This document shows positions 19,408-31,249 of a stretch of DNA of 64,000 bases, in pieces. The stretch covers positions 3,782,001 through 3,846,000 of the forward strand of contig NC_085923.1 in NCBI RefSeq assembly GCF_035222485.1. The letters run 5' to 3'. The first letter of the stretch is position 1. Every line of letters begins with the position of its first letter. The notes beneath the pieces are model-generated. The model ran no database searches, was not told the origin of the DNA, and worked only from the letters and a program-made list of their open reading frames with translations. This DNA is from Podospora pseudoanserina (lineage: Eukaryota > Ascomycota > Sordariomycetes > Sordariales > Podosporaceae). The position numbers and the translations under genes are program-made.

Positions 19408-19908
19408 TCACTGCAGTGCGTGCGGTCTCAGATCTTCTCTCACAAAAACAATCACAAATCTTTCACAGAGAACCTCGCTTTCGTCCCCAAACTCCTCAGG
19501 CGGCTTCCCATCCCGTAGACGCTGTTCAGTATAGAACTCGCGGTGCCCTTGCTTATATTCATCGACTGAACCCTCGGCCTCGGCCAGCGCAAAGTCATCG
19601 GCGACATCTCGGAATTTGCAGACTTTTAGTTCGATGGTCTGCATCAGCGCTCCAGGTTTGCCGTTCCCATCCAGAATGACGGAGTAATCGCCCACACCCC
19701 AGCGCAGAGGGTTGGGAACAGGCCAGGAGGTGGTGGCTGTTTTCTTGCCTTGAATGGCCAGGGACAGACGGCTATCGGCAAGCTGAGAAGATGTGCCCCC
19801 AAAGTGAAAGATGTCCCTGGGCTGAGAGGAATCAAGAATGATGTGACGACTGGCGAGATTGGCAGACGCCGAAGCCATGAATTCAACAATATCAGGTGAG
19901 AGGGCCAT
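19408..19908 (-). CDS. ASCH-domain protein
   Basis: 166 aa, intronless, start ATG at 19,908 (MALSPDIVEFM). ASCH domains are PUA-like folds thought to bind RNA or modified nucleosides; some members hydrolyse N4-acetylcytidine. Visible family features: SLAIQGKKTATTSWP (the GxKxxT-type motif, about residues 50-65), WGVGDYSVILDGNGKP, ELKVCKFRDVADDFALAEAEG, and a C-terminal FVIVF strand before the conserved ending. The frame stays open upstream without a better ATG context. Convergent with LITAF gene C, only ~120 bp apart. Confidence 0.85.
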   Translation of the reverse strand: MALSPDIVEFMASASANLASRHIILDSSQPRDIFHFGGTSSQLADSRLSLAIQGKKTATTSWPVPNPLRWGVGDYSVILDGNGKPGALMQTIELKVCKFRDVADDFALAEAEGSVDEYKQGHREFYTEQRLRDGKPPEEFGDESEVLCERFVIVFVREDLRPHALQ

Positions 19909-21317
19909 TTTTGAAGCGTGTATAAAGTGATGGTGGTGGTGTACCATCTCCCGGGGCTCTGGCTGACAACCCCCACAATACCGTAGCCCGTGCACACCCT
20001 GTCCTCCTTAAGGTAGCTTCGGCAGGCACAACTCCCGCAGGTGGCAGCTTTCCCATTCAAAACCGAGCTGCTTTCCATGTTTGAACAACACCCAGTCTGG
20101 CCATGTCAAAGTGTAGCGTCGAATGAAGACAGCAACAGCCTCCCACGCCGGCAACGGGATAGAAATCAGAACCCAAGCCGAGGCTTCTTGAACTCTACTG
20201 CATCCAAAATCGCAGCGGATGGCAGGTGAATCTGACAGCAGGTAGAGAAGAGATCTACAGGTGGACAAATTGGGATGGTAAAGTTGCATGCACCCGGCTT
20301 TCGGCTCGGCATATCTAGATTAGGAAGCTGCTGATCCCTCCTAATGCTCATGCTCGCAAAGAGTGCGGAGCTACGTTTCCCGTCGAGTGTGTGTTTGTGA
20401 GGTTGATGAGATAAGGTAGATAGCCCACGACACGTGCGTCTGGCGTCGGTTGCGGGGGGGAAATGCATGGCCAAGTGGTCAACAGCCTGGCTTGCTCCCC
20501 CGGCTCTGTCCTGCCACCCGGGCACTCCTTCCGGGTGGTCATCTTCGCTTGCTCCGTGAATCACCTGCTGCATCTGGCAGGCTGGGATGACTGCACGGTC
20601 CGTCTGGCTCTGTGACTCTCCACTCTGTGCCACCCGGATGGCATGATGTCAAAACTGGTTTGACACATTGCAAATATCCAGACCGCCCTGGAAACATGAA
20701 AGCTTTTTCTGGCGGAAGGGCAAAATAGCGATGTCGGCATGTCTACCTAGGCCCCCCCCACCGGGTCCCAAGCATCCCCGCAGAAAGAGGGCTGCAGAAT
20801 GGCTCGAGCAACCCCTGAAATCCCGTTGCACCTCTCTGGCCCAACCCAACGAGCTTCTGCTTGCGGATGAACACCCGCTCTGTTGAGCAGTTTGGCCAGC
20901 TTCCTGAACCGTCGTCCCTTTTTTCCCACGCGACAGAACAGTTGCACTATGCTGCCTGGAAACCTATAGCGACAGAAATCCCAACCCTCGTCACCACGAC
21001 ACCGAGCGCCGAGATCGGAACATGCCGACGGCCTCAGCGTGTTAAAGGGCCAAAGATCGTCCCGATTGGCCATAAGCATGCGCCCTTTCGCGCCCTTTGG
21101 ATCTCGCAAGCAGGACCTGGAGTTTGCGCAGCGCCCGATGGGTGCGGCTCCCCCCAACGGCGCAGGGTTGTTTTTTCCGTCTGCCGCCACAGACAGCCCA
21201 CCCAGTTCTTCGTCACTTATATCACACCTGCATAGGTGACCCCGGCGTACCAAGGTGGTGTTCTTCCCTTCTTTTTGGGGCAACTCGGCGTGTTGGGAGC
21301 TGAGCTCTGCCGCTGAG
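19909..21317. promoter_or_regulatory. 1.4-kb intergenic region, no gene supported
   Basis: It lies between the ASCH gene (minus) and the F-box-like gene (plus). Several frames are open on both strands, the largest being 253 codons on minus at 20,747-21,508, which overlaps the F-box-like gene start. None has family motifs. Contains C7 and G7 runs (around 20,753 and 20,454). Confidence 0.45.
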
Positions 21318-23465
21318 ATGGCGTTGCCGGCTGTGTCCGTCCTGTCTAGAACCATGGCGTCGTTATCATTGCCATCAGAATCAGAACCGCCAAGTCGGAC
21401 CAGATTGGGGCTGGAGCATCTTCCCAACGAGCTCTTGATCCCCATCGCACAGATCCTCGTCCCAGCCCCTCCCCAGACGACCCGATTCGCCCTCCGTCCC
21501 ACTGGCACTTGGGAATTCCGCGATGCCGAACATCAGTGGGCACACTGGCTGGCTAGCCACCGCAACCTGCTGGCTCTCGCCCAGACATCTCGACGCATGG
21601 TTGCCATCGCCAAGCCCTTGCTGTACCACACCATCATCATCCCTAACCCCAAATCCCTGGTCGTCCTATATCACCGTCTATACACTCGACCTGAAATTCG
21701 ACCTTGGGTTCGAGAGCTTAGCTGCCTTGTCAGCCTGGCTGAGGAGAACACCATTCTAGGAACATATAGAGAGTGGGCCAACATTCGCGGTGGTATGTCG
21801 GTCTCTGATCACACCACGGCACAATGCACAGTTCTGCTCACAAGTATTGCATGCACAGACACCTGGGCTATACCACCAGTCAGCCATGACACTTCTATCG
21901 CTTCTGAACTGCTCAAGCGCGTTCTTCTTCACTCGGTCAACTTGCGCGACTTTCTTGTCGCATTCCCCGATCATGCCTTGACCGCAACCAGCTTGACTGA
22001 GCCGCAACAAGACGAACCTGACCCACCACAGTCACATCATGATCAGTATCAACAAACCCAAGACCAGCAGCAGCAGCCGCAGCAACCACGGCCGGGTGCT
22101 TTTGTTCTACCTGTTTCCATCCCTGCACGGAGGGTTCTCCATCGGTATATTCATCCAGTCGGAGGTCAGGTCGCGTGGAGATGGTTTGACATTTCCTTCT
22201 TCTTTCCACTGGATCGGCTGAGGAACTTGACTTCGCTGCGCATCTACTGTAACCGCGAAGACGGAGCCAGAGACCGATCCTTGTCCCGCATACTTGCTGA
22301 CTATGCCGTTACGATCTTACCCCAGCTGAGACAGCTCAAGACATTAGAACTCTGCTGCGATCAAGCGACAGTAACGTCATCCGTGGACAGCAAGACTCTT
22401 TCTTTGCCAGCCCTGCCTCAGCTCGAGACTATTCGGTTTTACGGCAGCTCCATACGGGAGCCAAACCTGGTGGCCTTTTGCCTTGCCTGCACCAATCTCC
22501 AGACGCTGGTTGTGCATTTTGAGGCTAGCTCGACAGATGAGGACCGGGAGGACTTGCCAGAAGGGAAAACGCTCAGCGAAGCCCTCAGAGAGAGGGCAGC
22601 CACCCTCAGGGCACTGGAACTGGTCGCATTCTCCGAGGGCCACTATCTTACTCGGGGCAGGGAGAGGCCGAGGAAACCCGAGAACCACCGGCTGATGTGC
22701 ATCCCCGACCTGATCCACCTCGAGAGCCTCACGTTGGACTACCGCGGGGTATTTGGAACTCTGGGCATTTTGGAGGAGGACGATGGGGAGCGGCTGTGTC
22801 AGCTCCTGCCCGAGTCGTTACAGGATTTCACACTGGTGTGTGAGTGGGGCACGGAAAATGACTGGAAACAAAGTTATATGGCCAACCTGGACATGGTGCT
22901 GCACGGTGTGCAGTGCCTCTGCCAATCAAGAACCCGATCGCCCAACTTGGCAACCATCAGTTTGGCCATTCACTCTTGGCCAGCCGAGGGCAAGTTTCAC
23001 CGCAGGTTCCGCAGGGAGGTGGAGGCTGTTAGACGGCGGTGTGCCTGGGCTGGCATTCAGTTTCGAACATTTGATTTGCTGCCTTCCTATCGAGACGAGG
23101 ACGAGCCCGAATTTCAGGATGATGATGAGGAAGCCGGGCCGGCAGGGCAAGATGAAGGTCACAGTGACGAGTGGGAATCAGGAGAGGAAACAGGCCCAGG
23201 GCCATCGAGGGCAGCTGCACCAGCAACCGGAGGAGGGAGCTTACTCATCCCTCCAGATGACTACGATTATCCAGAACTCGAAGAAGAGGATGAGGCGTCC
23301 GAATACTACAATTCGGGTGATGAGGAGCCAGATCCGGAGAGGGCGGCAAGGCGACCACCCACGTTTGAGGCATTCGTGGAGGAGTTGGGCGAAGACCACG
23401 GGCACAGCTTGGACGAGCTATTCTTTGCTTACCATGAGGACCGATGGGACCAGTATCTGTTCTGA
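21318..23465 (+). CDS. F-box-like protein with an acidic tail
   Basis: Intronless; 715 aa from the ATG at 21,318, or 703 aa from the ATG at 21,354 (better context, ACCATGG). An F-box-like helix set sits near the N-terminus: LEHLPNELLIPIAQIL, then NLLALAQTSRRMVAIAKPLLYHTIII. F-box proteins recruit substrates to SCF ubiquitin ligases through Skp1. The middle holds a Gln-rich loop (about 22,040-22,090) and LRR-like segments (LRNLTSLRIYC, LRQLKTLELCC, LPQLETIRFYG, LIHLESLTLDY). The C-terminal ~170 residues are very acidic (EDEPEFQDDDEE, YPELEEEDEASEYY). Substrate unknown. Confidence 0.8.
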   Translation: MALPAVSVLSRTMASLSLPSESEPPSRTRLGLEHLPNELLIPIAQILVPAPPQTTRFALRPTGTWEFRDAEHQWAHWLASHRNLLALAQTSRRMVAIAKPLLYHTIIIPNPKSLVVLYHRLYTRPEIRPWVRELSCLVSLAEENTILGTYREWANIRGGMSVSDHTTAQCTVLLTSIACTDTWAIPPVSHDTSIASELLKRVLLHSVNLRDFLVAFPDHALTATSLTEPQQDEPDPPQSHHDQYQQTQDQQQQPQQPRPGAFVLPVSIPARRVLHRYIHPVGGQVAWRWFDISFFFPLDRLRNLTSLRIYCNREDGARDRSLSRILADYAVTILPQLRQLKTLELCCDQATVTSSVDSKTLSLPALPQLETIRFYGSSIREPNLVAFCLACTNLQTLVVHFEASSTDEDREDLPEGKTLSEALRERAATLRALELVAFSEGHYLTRGRERPRKPENHRLMCIPDLIHLESLTLDYRGVFGTLGILEEDDGERLCQLLPESLQDFTLVCEWGTENDWKQSYMANLDMVLHGVQCLCQSRTRSPNLATISLAIHSWPAEGKFHRRFRREVEAVRRRCAWAGIQFRTFDLLPSYRDEDEPEFQDDDEEAGPAGQDEGHSDEWESGEETGPGPSRAAAPATGGGSLLIPPDDYDYPELEEEDEASEYYNSGDEEPDPERAARRPPTFEAFVEELGEDHGHSLDELFFAYHEDRWDQYLF

Positions 23466-23845
23466 GATTTCGTTCCGAGTCGCATTGATACCCCGGCTGT
23501 ATGCACAGAATACATAGCATGTTTACCTATTTTGCCTCGGTTCCAGCCATGTTTGGCAATGAACACGAGGTCTACAGAACTTCCATATGCAGTTGGTCAT
23601 GATATTGACGTGAATGAACTTGGCTTGTTGGTGATGTTGGGAAGTCTGTTGGTTCAATTTGGGTGAGAAAGTGGGGTGTAGAATGGTAGGTAAGGAGCCA
23701 ACTGATGGATCTGGGAGCTGCTCCCACACTTGGCTCAACCAACTTACCAGGTACCGTATATTTGGCCTCGACACACCCTTTACCTACGCACGGAGAACCT
23801 CTTCTCTACAACTATACACAGTCTCAAGTATACCAAGCTGTCACA
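23466..23845. promoter_or_regulatory. Short intergenic promoter region
   Basis: 3' UTR of the F-box-like gene and promoter/leader of the GMC oxidoreductase. An upstream in-frame ATG at 23,705 exists but would add a stretch lacking family similarity. Confidence 0.4.
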
Positions 23846-25791
23846 ATGCCCTTGCCATCCACCTCGCCGCCACATCTACCGCCCAAAGAACATGATTACA
23901 TCATCATTGGCGGAGGAACGGCCGGCTGTGTGCTTGCCTCTACACTCGCTTCGGATCGCAACGTCAGCATTCTCCTCCTCGAAAAAGGCCACGAGCGCGA
24001 CAATCTCCTCTCGCGCAACCCGCTCTTCTCTCAGAACTTTGAGTTGCCTGGACTCCAATCAGTATGCCGACTTTCAGAGCCTGTGCTTGGTACTCGACAG
24101 CAGCGGGCCAAGATATGGGCTGCTGAGGCAATGGGGGGCACGAGTAGGATCAATGGATCGTTGTGGACGAGGGGCATACCTGCCGGCTACGATTTCTGGG
24201 CAAAGGAATTTGGTTTGACAGAATGGAGCTGGGGCAAGGTTGAGCCATTCTTTGAAATGATTGAAGAGAAGGTACCGCGAAGGGAGCCGAATGAGGTTCT
24301 AGAGATGGTTGCCTTCGTGGACAAGACCGCCGGGGCTGTTGGACTGCCTCTGGAGGGCAATGTCAACTCGCCGAGGGCAAAGGCACAGGCGTGTTTCAGG
24401 ATGCACCAGACAGTTGATGAGAGGGGGACGAAGGCCTCACAGAACAGGATTTGGTTGGATTCGGAAACAGTGAAAAAGACACCAAATCTAATCATCGCCA
24501 CGGGGTATACAGCGACAGGTTTGCAGCTCAACTCAACAGGCGCCAGGGTCGAAGGTGTATGGGTGAAAGATGCTACAGGGAAACACCCCGGCATGAATCT
24601 GTTCAAGGTCAAAAAGGAGATCATTGTCTGCAGCGGGGTTGTTGGTACACCAGAGCTCCTGATGAAGAGGTATGAGTTCTCGCTCTGACTCTCCCGCACA
24701 TGGTTATTAACTTTCCCTTTTCCAGCGGCATTGGCCCTCGAGATCAACTCACTCCTCTTGGTATTCCTGTTGTCCGAGAACTGAACCACGTTGGCCGCAA
24801 CTTGACAGACCACACTTCGTTTCCTATCATGTCTGAAATACCGCAAAATCACACCATACATTCTCTCCAGAACCCTTTTGTACTCGTCTGGCAGCTTCTG
24901 AAGTGGCTTATATGGGGCAAAGGTCTTCTGGCGGCCTCCAGCACCCCAAGAACGCTTTTTGTCCAGAGCAGCGCTATTGATGACACGTCCATGTCGATTC
25001 TCACCCGCAACCCAGACACGGGGCAATGCACAATGGACCCCAATGACACAGCCAACATTCCCAACATTGAGATCATGGTCACTCCCGTCAACACCTTCAT
25101 GGAAGCTGTCATTCCAAACAAGTCTCTTACGTCTTGGTACGCAACCCTCGTCCAGCCATTCTCGCGCGGCCAAGTCCAGCTTTCACCTTCTCCATCCGGG
25201 CGAAGTGAGGACGACCCGGTCATCAAAATCATTTACCCCATGATGACGGACGAGAGAGATTGGGCGGTCATGAGAAAAGCAATGCGATTTGGCATGAGAT
25301 TTGCGGAGGAGTTTGCCAACCAGTATCCTCACTCCGCTGTCCTGAGCTTCGCGCCAGGGATGGACCTCATGTATCTTGATTCTGTCATTGAGGCCAAAAG
25401 GGCCAAGGGGAAGACCAAAAAGGCAGAATCTTCAGCGGGGGTTCCAGATATCACTGATCCTCACACCCAAATGTCTTCTTCATCGTCGCAGCAGGTACCT
25501 CAGGGATACAGAGGAAAGACTTGGCAAACTGTGACGGATTTAGAGATTGACGAGTATGCAAAACGAGTGTGGGCTTCTGCTCTGCATGCCACTTCGACGT
25601 GTCGCATGTCCCTTTCACCAGAGGGCGGCGTGGTGGATCAGCGGTTGAGGGTGCACGGGATTGAGAATCTGAGAATTGCGGATGCAAGCGTCTTTCCTGC
25701 CATTCCCAGTGCGCATACCATGGCGCCTACTGTTATGGTGGGGAGAAGGCTCGGGGAGATGATTTTGGAGGAGGCCGGCCGAAGTGGGTAA
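23846..25791 (+). CDS. GMC-family FAD oxidoreductase (choline/aryl-alcohol dehydrogenase type)
   Basis: Flavoenzyme that oxidises alcohols, sugars or related substrates. Two exons, 23846-24669 and 24726-25791, with a 56-nt intron (GTATGA, CCAG) whose join gives LLMKRSGIGPRDQL, a conserved family block. 629 aa. FAD site: DYIIIGGGTAGCVLAS (about residues 17-32). GMC signature 1 region: AEAMGGTSRINGSLWTRG. C-terminal catalytic block: HATSTCRMS (a variant of the usual HPxGTCRMG), then GIENLRIADASVFP and the His/Asn pair region IPSAHTMAPTVMVG. No signal peptide, so probably intracellular. A Ser-rich insertion (about 25,440-25,500) is unusual. Substrate cannot be read from sequence. Confidence 0.9.
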
Positions 25792-26364
25792 GGTTGACCT
25801 TACCACCGAGTCATTTCTGTCACGCGACTTTGCGGTACAGCTGTTCTGTTTGGAGGGTTGTATGAGTATCTATTCTGTATTCAGATATTTATTTATTCAT
25901 TTATTTCTATACGAAGTCGTGAGAGGCTTGGCTGGATAAACAACCTAGTACATGTTGTGGAAAACAAACCGACTTTCCCCTAAACCCAGCTTTTCACATG
26001 TTTAGCTTGAACATTGCGAGTGATCCAAGACAGCCGAGCCTTGGCCGTTCCCAGCTCCGTCTCCCTTTGCTGCTCAAGTCTCGAATTCACTGCGTTGACA
26101 GACAACACGCGAGCTTAGCATCTTCATAATCACTTGCTGGAAAAGCGCAGTGCGAATAGGTAGCATGAGGGAAAAGACTCGATATACCTGAGTGTACTTA
26201 GCAAGAAGTAGCAGGCTAGATACTTGGATGAAGAATCTAGTCTTTTATGAACCACCGTCCCTGGATATCCTCCCCAAATCAACTGGGCTCTTTCGGTAAC
26301 CTGGAGCCCATGATGATCCGGCCTTAACTTGGAATGCCTATGGACATTCCCATGTATGGACATT
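25792..26364. other. Intergenic stretch between convergent genes
   Basis: AT-richer 3' UTR region (ATTTATTTATTCATTTATT-like run near 25,885-25,905). No gene recognised. Confidence 0.4.
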
Positions 26365-27073
26365 TCAGCCCCAATAAGCCAGCGCCTGTCTTCCCAAGCT
26401 CTGCTGCCCAGCAGTATTGGCATGACACCCATCCGCCACCTCGCCTGGCTTCAGCACAAACTGCCCTGGATACTTGACATTCAACTCGGGATCCTCTGCC
26501 GCTCGCTTGGCCAAACTGTCGGTCAGTTCAGGACCCTTGCTACCGGCCAAGAAGCAGGTGTTGCCACCTTCGTAGACGGGTTGACCCGTGATGTAGACCT
26601 CTGCTCCAGGGGCGGCGTGCTGTCTTGCATTGGCAATGAGACGCTTAACCTCGTCGTAGGTTACCCCCTGCTGAGCAAAGATGCAAATCTGTACCCATAC
26701 AGCAGTGGGCTTGCCGTGACGGGCGGCCTGTTGGTCGAAGAGACGCCACGAGTTGGAGTTGCTGTTTGTCCACGATTGGACAACCTGAGAGGCAGGTAGA
26801 TGGAAGGTCAGTCTCCAAGATCAAAAAAGGGCCAAAACAACGACATACCATGCCAGAGGTTCCGTAGGGTTCCCATAGGCGCACCCCCCCGACAGAAACA
26901 TAGCCTTGAGCTACGTTCTCGGCCATGGAACACCCTATAAAGCCCAGAGTTCGAGTGGATTGACGGGCTTGCATGGCCATGGCGTGGTCACTGAAGACGG
27001 GCGAGGCGGTGGCGGTACCACTGAGCAAAAAGGTGCTCAATGTACCAATCAATGCTGCGAGCGGAAACTGCAT
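26365..27073 (-). CDS. Small secreted SGNH/GDSL-like protein
   Basis: Two exons: 26849-27073 and 26365-26784. The 64-nt intron (GTATGT, CTCTCAG) is phase 0. 214 aa. Signal peptide about residues 1-23 (MQFPLAALIGTLSTFLLSG). Just after the pro-region is FIGCSMAENVAQGY, placed and shaped like SGNH block I with the Ser as nucleophile candidate. Near the C-terminus ADGCHANTAGQQSLGRQAL resembles block V (DxxH). Middle blocks include VVQSWTNSNS and TAVWVQICIF. An esterase-like role outside the cell is inferred from the Ser and Asp/His spacing; it is short for the family, and the Cys in GCS and GCH positions suggest a disulphide. Confidence 0.75.
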
Positions 27074-28385
27074 GTTGACACAGATGGCGGAGGAGAGCTT
27101 GTATGACTCGAATAGCGAAAGAAGGCCTGTGTGGGACGAATGGCTTGTGTGGGTTGATGGTGGGAGGAGAGCGAGCTGAAGGAGTAAGTATTGGCCTCGT
27201 ATTTATAGACGGTGGTTTGGCTGTTGGTGATCTAGGCTCCTGAGTCAACAACACCTTGAGGCGTCGCTTCACCCACTTCATCTTCCATCTTGCCAGCAAG
27301 ATGGCACATGCTCGGCTATACATCACCGACGCTGTCTCTTAAAGCCAAAGGTATTCAAAGTCGATGGGTGAGAATGGTTGCCGAACTCGAAGCCGACTCG
27401 CTCTACGGGTTTATTTTGGACCGAATGATACAGGTGGGAGTGTAGCTGGGTAGCACACGAGGGTATCCCCAGTTGCCTGGCCCACACAGCAAAGCCTTGA
27501 ATCCGCGTATAGAACCATACTTGTAGCTTGGAAGCCTGTGAATTCGTGCTAGAATCTGACGGTTAAGGCTCCGATGCCATGGGGCCCATGTGGCTTTTTG
27601 CTGCGGCTATTATATATACAACTGTCACTGCTTGGCGTCGTTTGGGTGCCACGTTTTCTAGATGAAGACAAAAAACGACAGCCGACGTCGAGAGCCGGGA
27701 TGGGGGATGATACCGTAACCGGACAAAACACATCGCGATGCATTTTTCCGGTTGATGGAGAAGTGACAGCCCCTTTGCCCGAGACGATGGGTTAAATTAG
27801 ACAGCCTGCTCTGGCACCTTGCCTCTGTAGGCACACACATGAGGGGCAGAGAGGTCCAGTGCTGCCTCGCCTCGTCGTGATGCAAGCCGAGCCAGGTGAA
27901 CCGCCATCACCACGCAAAAGCCGACCATGTCTGCCGAAAATGATGCTGATGGCTCGCGAGATTTATGTCAACATCTTGCACCTGAGAATCATTGTGCATT
28001 TTGGATATCCTCATATTAAGTATTTATTTCACGCGTTCAAGCGAGGCTTCTCCAGCAGAGCCACCTAAGTTGTTGTACAGGTGTTGTAAAAGGGTACAAA
28101 GTCCGTCCAAACTGCGCTGCTGTTGCTGTAAATGTGACAACAAAACCCAATGACACCAAACACCTTGGACAGATAAGAAGAATCGCCAGCCATCCATGAC
28201 GCAGAAAAGTTCACTCGCCAAAAACGCCCAGCATCCGCCTTGGCCCCCACGCGACCTCAATTCCTCCTCACGTCTACCTTTTACCGCCATGCCCGTGTTC
28301 TTTGATTTCACGCTTTGGTATCGTACCCTGAAACATGCCAACAGTTGCAGGGAAAAAACAAAACAAATCACGCCCCAACCCCGCG
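27074..28385. promoter_or_regulatory. Intergenic region with TATA box of the SGNH-like gene
   Basis: 1.3 kb between the SGNH-like gene promoter and the 3' end of the GT34 gene. A minus-strand TATA (27,200-27,208) is the only clear element. Short ORFs here lack family features. Confidence 0.45.
27200..27208 (-). promoter_or_regulatory. TATA box of the SGNH-like gene
   Basis: CTATAAATA on the minus strand, about 127 bp before the start codon. Confidence 0.55.
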
Positions 28386-29657
28386 TCACCTCGCTGGGGG
28401 CTTATCCAACACCTCGGCGCCCTTGAGCACTTTGCTCCGGAGATCCTCCACATGGCCGGGTTCTTTGTAGGCGGCCTGCACGAGCAGAGGTGTGAGGGCA
28501 GCCATCACGTTGTGGCCAAACTCCCGGTTCGTCAGGCCTTTCCTCCCCCAATAGTGGCGCACGAGGTGTCCGACACAACCAGACCCGGATACTTCGGGAA
28601 TTCCGTTGGCCTCCTGACACGGCAGCATGCGGATGTATTGCGGGTGGGTTTCAATGCTGTAGCCATCCAAAAAGTCGTAGCGGACGTGGGTGCTGAAGGC
28701 AGCTTGCTCGTGGAACAAAGTCTGGGCCCATTTGGCGCATCCCTTGTAGCGCACCTCGGAGGGGCATTCGGCCCAGTCTTTGAACAGGCGCTGTGATTTC
28801 TCCCCGGCCTGCGCAATGATGAAGCCAGAGTTGATGTTGACCTTGTGCTTCTCCGAGTCGTCGAAGTTGGGCTCACCGGCGGGATCTTCTGCCATGGCCA
28901 CAATGACGTCCCTGTCGATCTTCCAGTAGTTGAGCATCCACTCGAGCGGCACCTCGGGGGAGGGGAACATGGCATCGTAGTCCATCATGACGACAATGTC
29001 GTACTCCTTGAGGAGCTCCTTGGTGAAGATGACTTTGGACCAGTGGGGGGCGCGGTCGGCATACTGTGGTGCCCGGATGAACTTGTACGAGTAGCCGTGA
29101 ATTTGGGCGTAGAGATAGTGGCTGAGGAAGCCTGCCGACGGACTGCCCAGCTTGTCCCAGGGTGGAACGCCTTCGCTGTAGAAAATGCTTCCCTCGCCCG
29201 CCAGGTCGCGCGTATCCACGTCGAGGATGCAGATCCTCTTCCCCATGGGCTTCGTGTGAACGAGCTCATTCTGGGGAGGCAGCAGCTTTTCGGTTCCGTC
29301 GAGGGTCACGAATCGGGGCGCCGTGATGGGCAGAATGAGCGGTTGCCAGAGCGCGCGAATGATGTCCGGGAGGCTGTCGAGGTTCGGGGGAGTATGGTTC
29401 GCCTGGCAGTCGGAATGGAATGGGCCATGGCTGTCGTCAAACACCACCTTGGGCCTGCGATTGTAGCACCCGTGATGGTTAGCAAAATGCCAGGTGTGGT
29501 GACGGGAGTTGGCATGTGGGTGGTGGACAGCTTACATGCGCGGCTTGGGCAGCGACCCAGTGTACAAGCCTGACGCGAGGATGAGGGTGATGATGAGAAC
29601 GGGGATCAGAAAGATGAGGCGACGCCATGCCTGGGGCATATTTTGGAAGGCGGCCAT
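28386..29657 (-). CDS. GT34 alpha-galactosyl/mannosyltransferase (Gma12/Mnn10 family)
   Basis: Golgi type II glycosyltransferase that extends N- or O-glycans or galactomannan. Two exons: 29536-29657 and 28386-29454. The 81-nt intron (GTAAGC, GCTAAC branch, CGCAG) joins SLPKPRM to PKVVFDDSHG. 396 aa. A membrane anchor sits at about residues 13-33 (RLIFLIPVLIITLILASG). Catalytic core: ICILDVDTR, HGYSYKFIRAP, HWSKVIFTKELLKEYDIVVMMDYDAMF. MDYDA contains the DxD metal/nucleotide-sugar motif. Later blocks are NINSGFIIAQ, HEQAAFS and HYWGRKGL. The ATG at 29,657 has a strong context (CCCATGGCC); the frame further upstream is open but has no ATG. Exact sugar donor cannot be told from sequence. Confidence 0.9.
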
Positions 29658-31249
29658 GGGCACGCAGCGAAAGAGCGACAACGAAGTCGCAGACACGGTC
29701 GAATTGGTGAGCTGGCTGGCTGCGCTGCGCTCAGAGCGTGGCGCCCTGTGAGATTCGGGGCAGGCCTGCTTGGTGTGTGGACGAGGTAGGGGATGGAGAA
29801 TCACGCCGATCGGGTTGCTGTTGATCGCATTGGAGGGGCGGTTTGCGGTCAGGGCGGTGAGAGAGAGCACCAGCGGGGATTGGACTGATCTGATAGGAAT
29901 ATGGCGACGTTGATGCTAAAAGAAAACAAGGACGAAAAGGGAAAGCAAAAGAAAAAAAAAAGGCAAAAAGAGGAATGATTTGACAGCAGCGAGCGATCGA
30001 TTGAGCGACTCGATGGGGCCTGGGGAACGTGTGTGTTGGTTGGTTGGCTACCTTCCTTTCCTTAAGGTACACGAAGGAACCCAACTCCCCTTCCCTCAGG
30101 GCAGTGTTCACGATGCGATGCGCGACTCGGATACGACCCCGCCGTAATCATTATTTTTGCTGTGGCCAAGCCAGGGGTCCAAACTGCCAAACGCAGTAAA
30201 AAGGGATGGCAAAACCCCCCATGTCTCCTGCCAAATCCACTTAAATCCAGACCAGCCCAGGCCACCTGCACCTCTCCCGTCATCTCGCACTTCTTCTTCA
30301 CTAGGTGCCTCGGGGCAGTTTCTGGGGCCATTGCTGCTGAGGCATAATTTTAGTTGCTATCAACGATACGGCCGAACAGGCGGGCGGAAGTCTCGGCTTG
30401 GCTCTGGCGACAAGACCCCTGTCGTCTGATGTTTGTGCCTCACAACCGACCTCACGACACAGGCCGCCTGCATCACTGGGAAAACATGAAACAATGCCTT
30501 TGTTTGTGCCCGTCAAAGAACATGGCAAGGCACCGTTGACTCGGTCGGTTGCAGAGCTGCCTGCGTGGCCGCCCAGGGTCCAGGCTCAACGCCCTCAACG
30601 GGGTGCCCCATTGATAAGCACGATAAGGTAGCCGATGGATAAGGCTGCTGAGGCGGGCGCCACGCCCATGGCAGATCGCATCAAAGTGGAACCTGGAACT
30701 CCGACGCGACCAGCACGGGCCCTATCACTTCTTATCAATGATGGGATGAACGAGAAGGCCATCCTGATCAGTGTGACACCGCATACTGACTGCATTCACA
30801 TGATGTGTGCGACAGTGAGAGTCAGCTGTCTGTCTCTTTGTCCCCGAGCGCAGACGACAGTCCAAGGTTGACACCTGCTGGGGAAAGCGAGCTTGGAAGG
30901 CTGGTGCTGGGGCATTCGGCTCGGGATAAGGAAACCATCCCGAACTTCGGTTGGGTGTTTGACAACCAACAAAGAAGACCGAAGCACGTCAGTCATTCTG
31001 CCGCGGGAGTTGGGTGTGTAGTTGGTCAACCTCTTAAAGAAGTATGGGTAATGGCCCAGGCTTTGCCACTCCCGAGGTCATCCTTCCAGGTTGATGATTC
31101 TTGCTTTTACCATCGGTTGGATTCTTCGCGTCTTGCTTCTGGCTTTCTCTGCTCGTGGTCGTTGCTGCAACACAGGCAGTTTGTTTGTATCACTTGTGGA
31201 GCTGCATGCAGGCTGTACCTTTGGTTGATAACGTACCTCTGCAGGAAGA
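29658..31249. promoter_or_regulatory. 1.6-kb divergent promoter region with GATA-type sites
   Basis: It lies between the GT34 gene (minus) and the MFS gene (plus). The MFS-proximal half contains HGATAR-type sites: TGATAA 30,612-30,617, CGATAA 30,621-30,626, inverted TTATCA 30,732-30,737, TGATAA 31,226-31,231, plus inverted CTATCA near 30,722. A purine-rich run lies at about 29,919-29,970. No gene is supported. Confidence 0.5.

Noticed and set aside
20747-21508. 253-codon minus-strand frame
   Set aside because: Overlaps the start of the F-box-like gene and has no recognisable domain; probably chance in GC-rich sequence.
28024-28389. 121-codon minus-strand frame downstream of the GT34 gene
   Set aside because: Lies in the expected 3' UTR; hydrophobic start but no family features.
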